From Bacteroidia bacterium (lineage in GTDB: Bacteria > Bacteroidota > Bacteroidia > Bacteroidales > CAJPTX01), in contig CAJPTS010000019.1 of assembly GCA_905373625.1 (NCBI GenBank), positions 1 to 16,049 of the forward strand: a DNA stretch of 16,049 nt. Reading direction: 5' to 3'. Each line of letters starts with the position of its first letter. The first letter of the stretch is position 1. The translations under genes and the position numbers were made by a program. The notes under the pieces were generated by a model. The model was not told the origin of the DNA, made no database searches, and saw only the letters and a program-made list of their open reading frames with translations. This document shows positions 1 through 7,800 of this stretch, piece by piece.

Positions 1-749
1 CTGTGAATAAGAATGGCAACCGTCGGCTCTCTACGGCGTGGTTACGTGGCTATGATGGCGTTTTAGACGCTTACTTGGGCAAGATACCTGAGAACTTCTC
101 CTACAAGGGGAAAAATTATACTCCTAAAAGCTTTGCCGAGAGTTTAGGGCTAAAATATGACGATTACGAGTTTTATACCTCCTTTACGCATCACCCCTTC
201 TACGAACCGTTTATTCTTGAAATACAAGACAACTGGCGCAGAGGGATGAATATGAATGTACCGCTCGACGAGCTAATCGAGATCATAGATAACGCATTGA
301 AGAATGGCTATTCGGTGGCGTGGGGAAGCGATGTGAGTGAAAAAGGCTTCATGTGGAAAAAAGGTGTGGCCATCATCCCTGTTAAGGCTACAGACGAAGT
401 GGCTGGCATGGAAGCATTGAAGTGGTCAACGCTATCTAAAGAAGAGCGCGCGAAGATGTTGAAAGAAGCCAACGAACCCGTCCCCGAATTAAACGTTACG
501 CAGGAGATGCGCCAACTGGCTTTTGATAATTGGGAGACCACTGACGACCACGGCATGGTCATTGTCGGCATAGCAAAGGATCAAAACGGCAATAAGTATT
601 ACAAGGTTAAGAATAGTTGGACGGCTGAAGGTATTTATGATGGCTATTTCTACGCTTCAGAAGCATTTGTACGCTACAAGACCATGAATATCATGATCAA
701 CAAGAATGCTGTACCCAAAGCCATTCGCAAGAAGTTTGAAAAGAAGTAA
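1..749 (+). CDS. C1 family aminopeptidase (bleomycin hydrolase / PepC type), C-terminal part
   Basis: This is a papain-fold (MEROPS C1B) cysteine aminopeptidase cut by the left window edge. The frame is open from base 1, and the GTG at 3 is probably internal rather than the true start. The visible 248 residues carry the family's C-terminal signatures: a stretch around residues 59-73 (YTSFTHHPFYEPFILE), a 'NGYSVAWGSDVSEKGF' segment, the catalytic His183 in DDHGMVIVG, and the catalytic Asn204 in KVKNSW. The nucleophilic Cys and any signal peptide would lie upstream of the window. Family members trim N-terminal residues from peptides; Bacteroidota relatives are often exported, but this cannot be seen here. 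The gene is followed within about 25 bases by a strong terminator, so it ends its transcription unit. Family assignment is secure; cellular location and substrate are not. Confidence 0.93.
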   Translation, partial: VNKNGNRRLSTAWLRGYDGVLDAYLGKIPENFSYKGKNYTPKSFAESLGLKYDDYEFYTSFTHHPFYEPFILEIQDNWRRGMNMNVPLDELIEIIDNALKNGYSVAWGSDVSEKGFMWKKGVAIIPVKATDEVAGMEALKWSTLSKEERAKMLKEANEPVPELNVTQEMRQLAFDNWETTDDHGMVIVGIAKDQNGNKYYKVKNSWTAEGIYDGYFYASEAFVRYKTMNIMINKNAVPKAIRKKFEKK

Positions 750-771
750 GACCAGTTGCTTAGAATGTATA

Positions 772-799
772 AGACGCTCCCGTGGGGGCGTCTTTTTTT
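772..799 (+). terminator. Rho-independent terminator after the C1 peptidase gene
   Basis: AGACGCTCC (772-780) pairs with GGGGCGTCT (785-793), with one G-U pair and a CGTG loop, followed directly by a run of T. It lies 23 bases after the stop codon of the peptidase gene. Confidence 0.9.
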
Positions 800-905
800 G
801 CCTATGGTTCATGCAAAGCTCCATTATATATTTTTTTTTGAGGCTCTATCGCAGTTTATTTTGTATCCTTATTTGCATTACAGAGGTACAAAAATATGAG
901 GCAAA
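800..905. other. AT-rich non-coding spacer
   Basis: This is the stretch between two converging transcription units, bounded by the + strand terminator (772-799) and the - strand terminator (from 903). It contains a run of nine or ten T near 829-838 and no convincing gene. The ORF crossing it on the + strand begins inside the peptidase gene, has no family signature and runs through both hairpins. Confidence 0.6.
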
Positions 906-940
906 TAAAAGAGGCATTCCCCGCAAACGCGGAGAATGCC
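903..940 (-). terminator. Hairpin terminator of the 962-1801 gene
   Basis: A 12-base stem, 913-924 with 929-940 (one mismatched pair), has loop AAAC and is GC-rich at the loop side. On the - strand the stem is followed by TCTTTTATTT. It sits about 20 bases after the stop of the beta-barrel gene at 962. Confidence 0.8.
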
Positions 941-961
941 CTTTCATTCCTTAACAAATAC

Positions 962-1801
962 TTAGAAGCCCAGAGCAACTATGAAATACAAATTCTCCCG
1001 ATAGGGATTGAAAATTAACTCGCCATCGAGACGTAATGAGAACGAGTCAGTAACGCGAATCGGTTGTGAGACAGCAAATTTCATATTGACCACATTAAAG
1101 CCATCTGCAAAGAATCCGCTCCCCTTAAATGGAGTAAAACCGAGCTCATAAGTAAGCGTTTGACCTCGCTTTAGCTTATGCGAATACCCCAGATTTACAA
1201 GGGTTGAGTAGCCCTCATATTTTTCTCTTTCGATGACTGTGACGGTCTCTCCAGCAGCATTCGTCTGCTCTACTTGCCGTAAGATAGGATCGCCAAAAGT
1301 AAAGACTCCTACCGTACATTTGATGGGAAACTGAGGCACGCCATTAAACTGTAGCATCGCCATTTGTTGGTGAATAGCACCGTCGTCCTCTTTGTTGTAA
1401 CGTAAAAAACGCATTTTCCCGCTTGTCCCAACCTTGTTAAAGTAGGCTCCTTTTTTATTTTCAGTTGGGTAGAACATGTCGATATACATTAGCGTCACTG
1501 GTCCTAATGTATACCCGAGCGTAAGGTCAATCTCTGAGCTTAGCGTATGATCTAGTGCTGTGTAAGCCCATGCATTGAAAAACGCGCCGTATGCCGAGAT
1601 GGTGAGGTCGGGCTGAATGTTCCAAGAGTTACAAGATAACCAACCATTCCATACGTGACGCGATTTTACTTTAGCCGAGAGATTTACTGCGATCGGGCTC
1701 TTTTTCTCAGACTCGGAGCTTTGCTCCGCTTCTTGTGCGAAAAGCTGTACCGTAGGTAACAGCATCGCAAGGAGTAGTACGAGTGTGTTAATTTTCCGCA
1801 T
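962..1801 (-). CDS. Outer-membrane beta-barrel protein, exported, conserved Bacteroidota type
   Basis: The product has 279 residues. The N-terminus MRKINTLVLLLAMLLPTVQLFAQ is a typical signal peptide with likely cleavage after FAQ, near residue 23. The mature part alternates polar and aromatic residues in beta-strand fashion and ends in a terminal Phe (VALGF), as outer-membrane barrels do. The segment 'VKSRHVWNGWLS...IQPDL.ISAYG' resembles the 'SRYVWRG...IQP.L' start of the TorF-like/putative porin families common in Bacteroidota, so a barrel of that group is likely. The substrate is unknown. It lies alone between the tRNA-Gln terminator upstream and its own terminator downstream. No exact TAnnTTTG element is visible in the 59 bases before the ATG, so its promoter is unclear. 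Class is fairly sure; specific function is not. Confidence 0.75.
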   Translation of the reverse strand: MRKINTLVLLLAMLLPTVQLFAQEAEQSSESEKKSPIAVNLSAKVKSRHVWNGWLSCNSWNIQPDLTISAYGAFFNAWAYTALDHTLSSEIDLTLGYTLGPVTLMYIDMFYPTENKKGAYFNKVGTSGKMRFLRYNKEDDGAIHQQMAMLQFNGVPQFPIKCTVGVFTFGDPILRQVEQTNAAGETVTVIEREKYEGYSTLVNLGYSHKLKRGQTLTYELGFTPFKGSGFFADGFNVVNMKFAVSQPIRVTDSFSLRLDGELIFNPYRENLYFIVALGF

Positions 1802-1831
1802 CTTTTTACCGTTTTATGATTCGCATTTTAC

Positions 1832-1868
1832 AAAAAAAGCCCTCCGCACATTGTTAGGCAGAGAGCTT
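1832..1868 (-). terminator. Terminator after tRNA-Gln
   Basis: On the - strand AAGCTCTCTGC pairs with GCGGAGGGCTT (several G-U pairs, loop about ten bases), then a run of seven T. It starts about ten bases past the tRNA 3' end and lies 31 bases upstream of the barrel gene start at 1801. Confidence 0.8.
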
Positions 1869-1877
1869 CACTTTTTG

Positions 1878-1948
1878 TTGACCTACCAGGATTCGAACCT
1901 AGACTGTTAGAACCAAAATCTAATGTGCTACCATTACACCATAGGTCA
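1878..1948 (-). tRNA. tRNA-Gln (anticodon TTG)
   Basis: This is a 71-base cloverleaf on the - strand. Acceptor arms TGACCTA (5', 1948-1942) and TAGGTCA (3', 1885-1879) pair perfectly, with discriminator A at 1878. The anticodon arm is TTAGA-TTTTGGT-TCTAA, giving anticodon TTG, which reads CAA (and CAG by wobble). The T arm contains GGTTCGAATCC. The 3' CCA is not encoded, so it must be added after transcription. A Bacteroidota -7 element lies just upstream and a terminator just downstream, so it can be transcribed independently of siaBC. Confidence 0.96.
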
Positions 1949-1969
1949 ATCCGCACATTAACGACAATG

Positions 1970-1977
1970 CAAAGGTA
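1970..1977 (-). promoter_or_regulatory. Promoter -7 element of tRNA-Gln
   Basis: TACCTTTG on the - strand is an exact match to the Bacteroidota -7 consensus TAnnTTTG and is followed by GCA. It lies 21 bases before the mature tRNA 5' end. A TTG about 24 bases upstream (2002-2004) could be a -33 element, though the spacing is long. Confidence 0.65.
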
Positions 1978-2029
1978 GTAATATTTTCTAATCAGCGCCC
2001 ACAAGGTGCGTGCTCTCTGTTATTCGTGT

Positions 2030-2428
2030 CTATAATTCTTCTACGGGACGGATCTCAAAGGGTAGCTGTGTAATGGCTTGGAGATCTTCGCCCCACTGTT
2101 TTGCTTCCTCGTCATCCGAGAGGTATAACCACTCTATCTTAAGCTGACCGCCGTCAGTGTGCAGGGGTTTGCACTTGTTGATAATGGCGAGCAGATACTT
2201 TGCCGAGATGGAATTAAAATAATTGAGGCGGAATGTAATGAGTACTTCTTCGTTGGGCGAGTTTTGTTTAACCGAGACCAAAAAGTTGTCAATCCACAGG
2301 AGTATCTTCTGATAGAAGCCGACGGTGTCTTCAGGACGCGAGTCGCCCAAAATTTGCAGATGACGCGTTTGAGGATTAAAGTCTATCTCTGGTGTATATT
2401 TGGTAGCACTAATATGCAATGTATCCAT
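2030..2428 (-). CDS. siaC: SiaC-family regulatory phosphoprotein (DUF1987)
   Basis: The product is 132 residues, the usual length of the family. It begins with the family hallmark of a short 'LHISATKYTPEIDFNP' strand and continues with 'LQILGDSRPEDTVGFYQ', 'LWIDNFL', then the conserved core 'ITFRLNYFNSISAKYLL' (residues 64-80) and 'GGQLKIEWLYLSDDEE'. In Pseudomonas aeruginosa SiaC is a partner-switch protein whose phosphorylation by SiaB and dephosphorylation by SiaA control binding to the diguanylate cyclase SiaD. The phospho-acceptor there is a Thr in a motif like NTSS; here the aligned stretch is N72-S73-I74-S75, so Ser73 is the candidate. It sits 12 bases after siaB, and its Shine-Dalgarno overlaps the siaB stop, which suggests translational coupling. 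No diguanylate cyclase or PP2C phosphatase is in the window, so its effector here is unknown. Confidence 0.88.
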   Translation of the reverse strand: MDTLHISATKYTPEIDFNPQTRHLQILGDSRPEDTVGFYQKILLWIDNFLVSVKQNSPNEEVLITFRLNYFNSISAKYLLAIINKCKPLHTDGGQLKIEWLYLSDDEEAKQWGEDLQAITQLPFEIRPVEEL

Positions 2429-2437
2429 AATAGAGAT

Positions 2438-2442
2438 CTCCT
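2438..2442 (-). promoter_or_regulatory. siaC ribosome binding site overlapping the siaB stop
   Basis: AGGAG on the - strand lies nine bases before the siaC ATG and shares bases with the TAG stop of siaB (2441-2443). This layout suggests coupled translation and fixes the siaC start at 2428. Confidence 0.7.
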
Positions 2443-3019
2443 AATTCACTTTTGTATTCGTCTTGGGGGCGAGCGAGACGCGTAAGGTATAATTAAAGAA
2501 CTCGCCTTCGGGTTCCATGGTATATTCGAAAGAAGTGCACATCTCGCGCAAGAGCATAAGCCCGATGCCCGATCCTTGAGCCGTTAGAACGTCAGCCTTT
2601 GGCAAAACGTCTCGGATCTTTGCACGAGCCGTCTCGCCATCAAATTCGCTAACTATTTGTAAATACTTGGCCAATAACTCCGCGTCCTCGGGGTGTACAA
2701 TATTACTGATAGTGATGTAGTACTGATTGCCGTTAATGAAACTGGCGCGGAAGTGTATCTTGAGGTCGCGCATCTCGATACGCACATTCTGATAGCTTTG
2801 AACGTTGAGTAGCGGTTCTTCGCAGAGACGGAGTATATCTCTTCGATAGCGTCCCGTCACGCCTCGGCGCTGCGCCTCGTTGACCACGTCGTCGGCCAGT
2901 CGTAAGCGGTCGTCTTCCAAGAGGCGACGACAATGAAAATCAAACAAAACCTCCTCGTCCATCAGTGGTGGCATTGGTGAAGTATTGGTAGAATGTAAAC
3001 TATCTAACGCAGATCCCAT
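2441..3019 (-). CDS. siaB: SiaB-family protein kinase (HATPase-like, DUF6272)
   Basis: The 192-residue protein has a GHKL/HATPase-like layout. An N-box-like segment lies around residues 64-75 (LCEEPLLNVQSY, with Asn72 the likely metal/ATP-binding Asn). A central beta segment is 'YYITISNIV' (100-108), and a glycine-rich box QGSGIGLMLL (148-157) closes over ATP. It has no signal peptide or membrane segment, so it is cytosolic. In the Pseudomonas Sia system SiaB phosphorylates SiaC, and the immediate siaC neighbour supports the same job here. The start at 3019 is backed by a strong AGGAGG eight bases upstream; the first roughly 20 residues look disordered. It appears to be co-transcribed with the beta-barrel gene 32 bases upstream. 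I am fairly sure of the family; activity is inferred. Confidence 0.82.
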   Translation of the reverse strand: MGSALDSLHSTNTSPMPPLMDEEVLFDFHCRRLLEDDRLRLADDVVNEAQRRGVTGRYRRDILRLCEEPLLNVQSYQNVRIEMRDLKIHFRASFINGNQYYITISNIVHPEDAELLAKYLQIVSEFDGETARAKIRDVLPKADVLTAQGSGIGLMLLREMCTSFEYTMEPEGEFFNYTLRVSLAPKTNTKVN

Positions 3020-3027
3020 AAGTCAAC

Positions 3028-3033
3028 CCTCCT
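3028..3033 (-). promoter_or_regulatory. Strong Shine-Dalgarno for siaB
   Basis: AGGAGG on the - strand lies eight bases before the siaB ATG. It is stronger than most starts in this window and confirms the start at 3019. Confidence 0.7.
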
Positions 3034-3051
3034 CTTTACGTAAGTGTCGCG

Positions 3052-3861
3052 CTAGAGCTTTATATAATAAACAAACGAGATCCCGCCTGCAAGTGTTGCG
3101 AGCTTGTCTAGGCTCTGGATGTATGGGCGGGAGAAGTCGTGACGCAAGAGGAAGTCGGGGGTAACAGCTCCGTAAAAGCGTTTCTGCTTGGGGAGTAAGT
3201 TCAGGAAGTCGTGCTCATACCATAACGAAAGTGCAAACTGTGAGTGGTAGCGTGCACCAATATGTACTCCGAGCCCGAAGTTTAATGGGAAGATGTGATC
3301 TTTATCATTAAAACCTACATTGAGGTCGTGTGACTGCGTCCCGCCTGCAAATTCGAGCTCCATACGTCCCGTTGCCTGCACCTGAGGTACGATTCCGATC
3401 CCGCCGTAGAAGTCCCAATATAACCCTTCGCGACGAATATAATTTACAAAAAGCGAAAGATTTACAGACATGATGCGGATTCTAGTCGTTATCGGAATCC
3501 CCCCGTCATATGCGCCGAAGCGCGACTCTAGCGTCCCTCCCTTCCAGCTCCCGAGGGCTGCCATCTGAATCTCGAAGTTGTCATTAACGGGAATGAGCAG
3601 CTCAAAACCGTATTGATAACCTATATATGGGGTACTGAATTCGGAATTTGCGCCTGTCCGTAAAAAGGATATTTGTCCACCGATGCGTGCTCCTACGCAC
3701 ATGTCTCGCATGGTGGAAATACTCTCGCCTCGACGTATGGCACGCAACCCAGAGTGCTGCGCATACCCCAATAATGGAGACAAGAATAGAAGCCATAAAA
3801 GGAGTACACGCGACAGGTCTGACAACCTGCCTAGTCGTAAGTTAATGTTACCTCCTCCCAT
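3052..3861 (-). CDS. Outer-membrane beta-barrel protein (PorT-like), first gene of the siaBC unit
   Basis: The product has 269 residues from the ATG at 3861. An extension to a TTG at 3909 is possible in frame but would begin upstream of the probable transcription start, and the signal peptide is correctly placed only with the ATG. A hydrophobic segment (about residues 18-32, VLLLWLLFLSPLLGYAQ) precedes a small polar region, then amphipathic beta strands rich in Gly, Tyr and Phe ('CVGARIGGQISFL', 'YIGYQYGFELLIPV', 'DFYGGIGIVPQV', 'NFGLGVHIGARY', 'LAGGISFVYYIKL'). This fits the broad OMP_b-brl/PorT-like group. Thirty-two bases separate it from siaB, so barrel-siaB-siaC form one probable operon. 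The link between a barrel and a cytosolic phospho-switch is unexplained. Class likely, exact role unknown. Confidence 0.72.
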   Translation of the reverse strand: MGGGNINLRLGRLSDLSRVLLLWLLFLSPLLGYAQHSGLRAIRRGESISTMRDMCVGARIGGQISFLRTGANSEFSTPYIGYQYGFELLIPVNDNFEIQMAALGSWKGGTLESRFGAYDGGIPITTRIRIMSVNLSLFVNYIRREGLYWDFYGGIGIVPQVQATGRMELEFAGGTQSHDLNVGFNDKDHIFPLNFGLGVHIGARYHSQFALSLWYEHDFLNLLPKQKRFYGAVTPDFLLRHDFSRPYIQSLDKLATLAGGISFVYYIKL

Positions 3862-3897
3862 CTCAGAGCTCCCTCTTAAATGCCTTTTATGCGCAAT

Positions 3898-3905
3898 CAA
3901 AAGTA
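3898..3905 (-). promoter_or_regulatory. Promoter -7 element of the barrel-siaB-siaC unit
   Basis: TACTTTTG on the - strand is an exact TAnnTTTG match and sits 36 bases before the ATG at 3861. No clear -33 element is seen at the usual distance. Its position argues for the ATG rather than the upstream TTG as the gene start. Confidence 0.5.
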
Positions 3906-4022
3906 CCAATTTTATCCGATATAGACGGCTTTCTAAGAGGTTTTACCTTGATTAGGGGTTTGAGAAGGACACGAATGAGACTCATCTATGGGCGACAAAT
4001 CCGCTTACGTCTTCGCGCGGCT

Positions 4023-4706
4023 CTATTCGCGCAGATCAGTAACTTGTACTCCTTTAAGCGTACTAGGATCAAGTGAAAAACTGGAACGAACCTTAGCATT
4101 CGGTTCAAACTTCTTAAAATCTACAACAAAACGGCTACCATCTCTGCCAAAGTAAGAGAGCTTGGCGGGCGTTAGCGTCTGTTTATAGATGGAGAGATGG
4201 ATCTGCGAATACGGTTGATTGATGTCGTGCGGATAAAAAGATAGGTCGTAGAACGTCTTTCCGCCCTCCGTGCGTTCGCCTTGAAATGTGATCTTAAAAT
4301 TATCCTGATAGGTAGAGAAGATGCGTAAAGGGTTTTCAAGGGGCGACGCCGAGGTCGTATCTACTGCTGTAATGGTTAACGCTTTAGCGGCTACGGCGTG
4401 TTGCCAGCGCGATTTGCCGTCGGAGTATACATCTAACCCCATGCCACTAAAATAGTACTGTACGCCGCGTGCCTCCAGCGTGGCAGTATACACTTTTGGA
4501 TTTTTCATTTGCTGGAACTTTACCTCCAGTCCCAAGGTTGTGCGGAAGGAGTGTAATGCTGCCATCTTCTTTGCGAAGCGACTTGCAATCTCTTTACCGC
4601 GCAGATCTTCTTTTTCTTTGGCTTGCTGCGCATGGCTTGTTGGCACAATAAAGAGGGTAAAGAAAAAAGCGAGAACAGATATGTAAGAGAATACAACACC
4701 ACGCAT
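4023..4706 (-). CDS. LolA-like outer-membrane lipoprotein carrier family protein
   Basis: The product has 227 residues with a clear signal peptide (hydrophobic run about 7-22, ending SHAQ, cleavage near residue 26-27), so it is periplasmic. The mature part follows the LolA/LolB fold pattern: an N-terminal helix ('IASRFAKKMAALHSFRTTLGLEVKF'), then strands of an open half-barrel ('YTATLEARGVQYYFSGMGLDVYSDGKSRWQHA'), the central 'NPLRIFSTYQDNFKITFQGE', and the C-terminal 'LTPAKLSYFGRDGSRFVVDFKKF'. LolA carries lipoproteins from the inner to the outer membrane. Bacteroidota often have more than one LolA-like gene, so this may be a paralogue with another lipid ligand. It has a plausible own promoter and is separated from the alpha-2-macroglobulin gene upstream by a terminator. 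No strong Shine-Dalgarno is seen. Confidence 0.8.
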   Translation of the reverse strand: MRGVVFSYISVLAFFFTLFIVPTSHAQQAKEKEDLRGKEIASRFAKKMAALHSFRTTLGLEVKFQQMKNPKVYTATLEARGVQYYFSGMGLDVYSDGKSRWQHAVAAKALTITAVDTTSASPLENPLRIFSTYQDNFKITFQGERTEGGKTFYDLSFYPHDINQPYSQIHLSIYKQTLTPAKLSYFGRDGSRFVVDFKKFEPNAKVRSSFSLDPSTLKGVQVTDLRE

Positions 4707-4769
4707 GAATGCTACACTACAGTTTATACTTCTATGAACGATGTCTGTGCAAAACGGGATTCTACATCA

Positions 4770-4801
4770 TAAAAGTATTCCTAGTTGCTTTATCACAAAA
4801 A
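4770..4801 (-). promoter_or_regulatory. Candidate promoter of the lolA-like gene
   Basis: On the - strand TTTTTG (4801-4796) is followed after 18 bases by TACTTTTA (4777-4770). This is one base from the Bacteroidota -7 consensus and close to the expected spacing to a -33 TTTG. It lies about 64 bases before the ATG at 4706. Confidence 0.45.
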
Positions 4802-4825
4802 CCACACCAGAGACGTTCTACGCAA

Positions 4826-4859
4826 CAAAAAAGGCACCACCGCGCGGGTAGTGCCTTTT
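4826..4859 (-). terminator. Terminator after the alpha-2-macroglobulin gene
   Basis: On the - strand AAAGGCACTACC pairs with GGTGGTGCCTTT (one G-U), loop CGCGC, followed by further T. A-runs on both flanks could let it work in both directions. It lies about 29 bases after the stop at 4888. Confidence 0.9.
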
Positions 4860-4887
4860 ATAATTCACGTTAGTTTATTCGCAAATC

Positions 4888-7800
4888 TTACCTTACAATC
4901 TCTACAGTACTTCCCGATGTAGAGGCACTCACGTCGGCACGATACATAGCTTGGCAGGACGTGGGCGGTAATTGGAAGGTACCGCGGTACGAAGCATTTA
5001 TTACGAAGTAGAAAGTCTTGCTGTAGCCCGCTGCGAGATCAAAATAGGTAAACACGCGGTCATCGCGGTAGTCTTGGTAGGTACTGCTAGAACTTTCAAA
5101 ATTGGAGTCGCCTTCCAGACGCGAATTCCGCAATTCGTAACCCGACGGAACGGCGTAAGTAAGTGCCAGTTGCGAGAGATCGCCTACATACCCCAGATTA
5201 CGTACTGTTACACGTGCCACGAGTTCTTGTCCTTGGGTTACTGACGAAATATTCTGCGGCGTGCCCGAGAGCGTCATGTAAGAAACCTCGCACTCTATGT
5301 TATTTGCACTTGCTGCCACTTGGCTAGATTTTGGCGTCCCGACCATGGTTACCGTGACAAATAACGCACCTTTCCCCGTATTCTTAAAGGTAATTTGCGG
5401 TGCTTCAATATCGCCGCCAAAGTTGTAAACCTTAGAAGCGGTAGGCAACTCCGTAGCAAGAGTCTCCTTATCATTTCTACAGGAGAGCTCGCCCTTTACG
5501 CCATCTTTTGCCACTTTCGCTTCTTTAGCAAACTGTGCAATAGCCAACATCCCGTACCCGATCTCTTGTGTACTGAGCCATTTGCTACCACTCATATCCG
5601 CCGCGAGTGCTTGCAATGTCTGCATTGCCTGCTCCATCTTCTTGAGACGCGTCAGACTCTCAAGCAACATAGCTTTGTCTCGCGTCATAGAACCGAAGTT
5701 CGCAATATCGTCATCGGGTTCTACCGTGGTACTCAAGGAATTGATGAGTTTCTCTGCCGCATTCTTTGCTCCCGCCAACTCGTAGGCAGTAGCTAAGCGC
5801 CAACGCGCTGCGGTAGATAACTCTTTCTCGTCGCGCAGGCGATTCATGACGCCCATTTGCGCAGCGCCAGCGAGAGCTAAAGTATAAAGACGATAGGCTT
5901 GAGTGAGATCAGAATTGTCATAACGTCGTTTTGGAGACCAACTATTGGCTTCACTCTGCTGATAGCGTTTCCAGTTGTTGATTATGCTAGGAGGCACACT
6001 ATAACCACGCTGCTTAGCCTCTAGGAGGAAATGTCCTATGTAAGATGTGCCCCAATAGGACGGTGAAGACATGTTTGGCCATAGTGCAAAACCGCCATTT
6101 GGCAACTGGAACTGCGCTACACGTGCGATGAAGGCTCTCACCTGTTTGGAGAGCGTATCTTTTTCAGCTGGTGTAACAGGTGCTACTTCGGGATAAAGCA
6201 TTTGTACAAATGCACGCGAGGTCTGCTGCTCTAGGCAGGCGTGCGGGTAACTCATCATGAACTCTAGTTTGTCTCGAAGCCCAATTGCAGGGAGGCTACT
6301 AACCTCAACGCGTGCAGCATTTACTTCTGTTGTACCAAATTCGTTGACACCGACCGAGAAGGTCTTACCAGGTTCTACACTCTTCACGACAGTGCGTCGT
6401 ATTTCAGGATTCGGGTTGCGTACTTCCACCCCAATGCTATATTCTGAGCGCTCTCCATTACCTTCAGCAATCACTTTTGCAGTAGCGATCCCCGTGCGCT
6501 GCGTGGTACGTACACGGAAGTTCACCACTTGGTCGCCTGTTCCATTGAAGTTCAATGCTTCTTGTGTATTGCCCGTAACCTGTAAAAGCTCATTCGTCTC
6601 AATCTTAACAGCCACTGATTTTACATTATTTTTCATGGCAAAGACCGTGGCTGGGAGCAACATTTCTTCGTTAGGCGCTATGATACGCGGTAAGGTGGCC
6701 TGCACCATAAGCGCATTGCGTACCGCCATAGTCTTTTCTGCTGATCCATAAGCGCCATCACCCGAAGCTACCGCCATTACTCGTACCGATCCGACGTAAT
6801 TAGGCATTTGGAAGGTAATTTTTTGTGCCCCCTTCGGGAGATGATACGGACCAAAGCAACGAACTACGGGCGTAAATCTATTTGCCAAAGGATTCTTCTC
6901 TGCCTCGTTTTTGAGACTTTCCTTCATGAGCGCTTCGTCTCCTCCTACGCTAAGTACACCAGCGATGCGCCCCGCATATGCTCCTATCACATTGTCAAAC
7001 AAGTCCATGGTGTTCACTCCGAGTGCTTGACGTGCAAAGAAGAAGTTCCACGGGTCTGGTGTCTTAAAGTTTGTAAGATCAAGTAACCCTTCATCAACTA
7101 CAGCGAGTGTGAAGGTCATGGGGCGTCCTGTCCGCTCTTTTACAGAGATCTCAACATTGCCCTCGGGACGCACCTCGTCGGGAATATCTAATACTGGCTC
7201 TAGGTGCGACTTCGGATTCTCTACCATAAGCGGGATAGCACCATACATACGCAGCGGGAGGTCATTTGCCGTTTGTCCATAAGGCTGCAATAATGTGATA
7301 TCAGCATAAACATTTGGTGCCATTTCTGCCGTGATCGGGATCTTAACAAGCGTCTCGCCATCCTTCGCCTCTACCCATTCGCTCTTAATGAGCGCAGCTC
7401 CGTTTTCTACGGAAACTAACAGCGTACCTCCGACTGGTGTTGGTACGGAGATCTCTGCCGTCTCGCCGACCTCATATTTCTTCTTATCTGCATTGAGCGC
7501 TAAAACCGTAGAGCCAGACATGGCACGGTCTGCCGTCCGTTCGCGCGAAGCAGGCCAATCCCAGTACACCACATCTGAGGCTACGTGACCACTCTCTACG
7601 TCCACGACGCGTACCAAATAGCGCCCCCATTCTGGATAGTTCACACGCGCAGTAAATGATCCCATACCGCGTCCGTCAGTGTAAATATCGCCGTCAATTA
7701 TGAGTTTCGTCGACTTAGAGTTCACAAACGATGCAAGGTCGGAGTCCGAATGCTCCCACCACCAACTCCACGCCACCTTGTATACAGCAAACTTGAGATG

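Noticed and set aside
889..896. TATTTTTG (- strand), an exact -7 consensus match
   Set aside because: It sits downstream of the barrel gene terminator with no - strand gene ahead of it and no -33 element at the right distance; likely a chance match in AT-rich DNA.
706..954. 82-codon + strand ORF across the first intergenic region
   Set aside because: It begins inside the peptidase gene, runs through two terminator hairpins and has no recognisable features.
2733..2933. Arg-rich 66-codon - strand ORF
   Set aside because: It is an alternative frame fully inside siaB, with composition explained by the siaB codons.
3862..3909. Longer start (TTG at 3909) for the barrel gene upstream of siaB
   Set aside because: It lies upstream of the likely transcription start set by the TACTTTTG element and would bury the signal peptide about 16 residues further inside.
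6257..6751. 164-codon + strand ORF opposite the macroglobulin gene
   Set aside because: It is antisense shadow of an intact coding frame, with no signal peptide, start signal or family motif.
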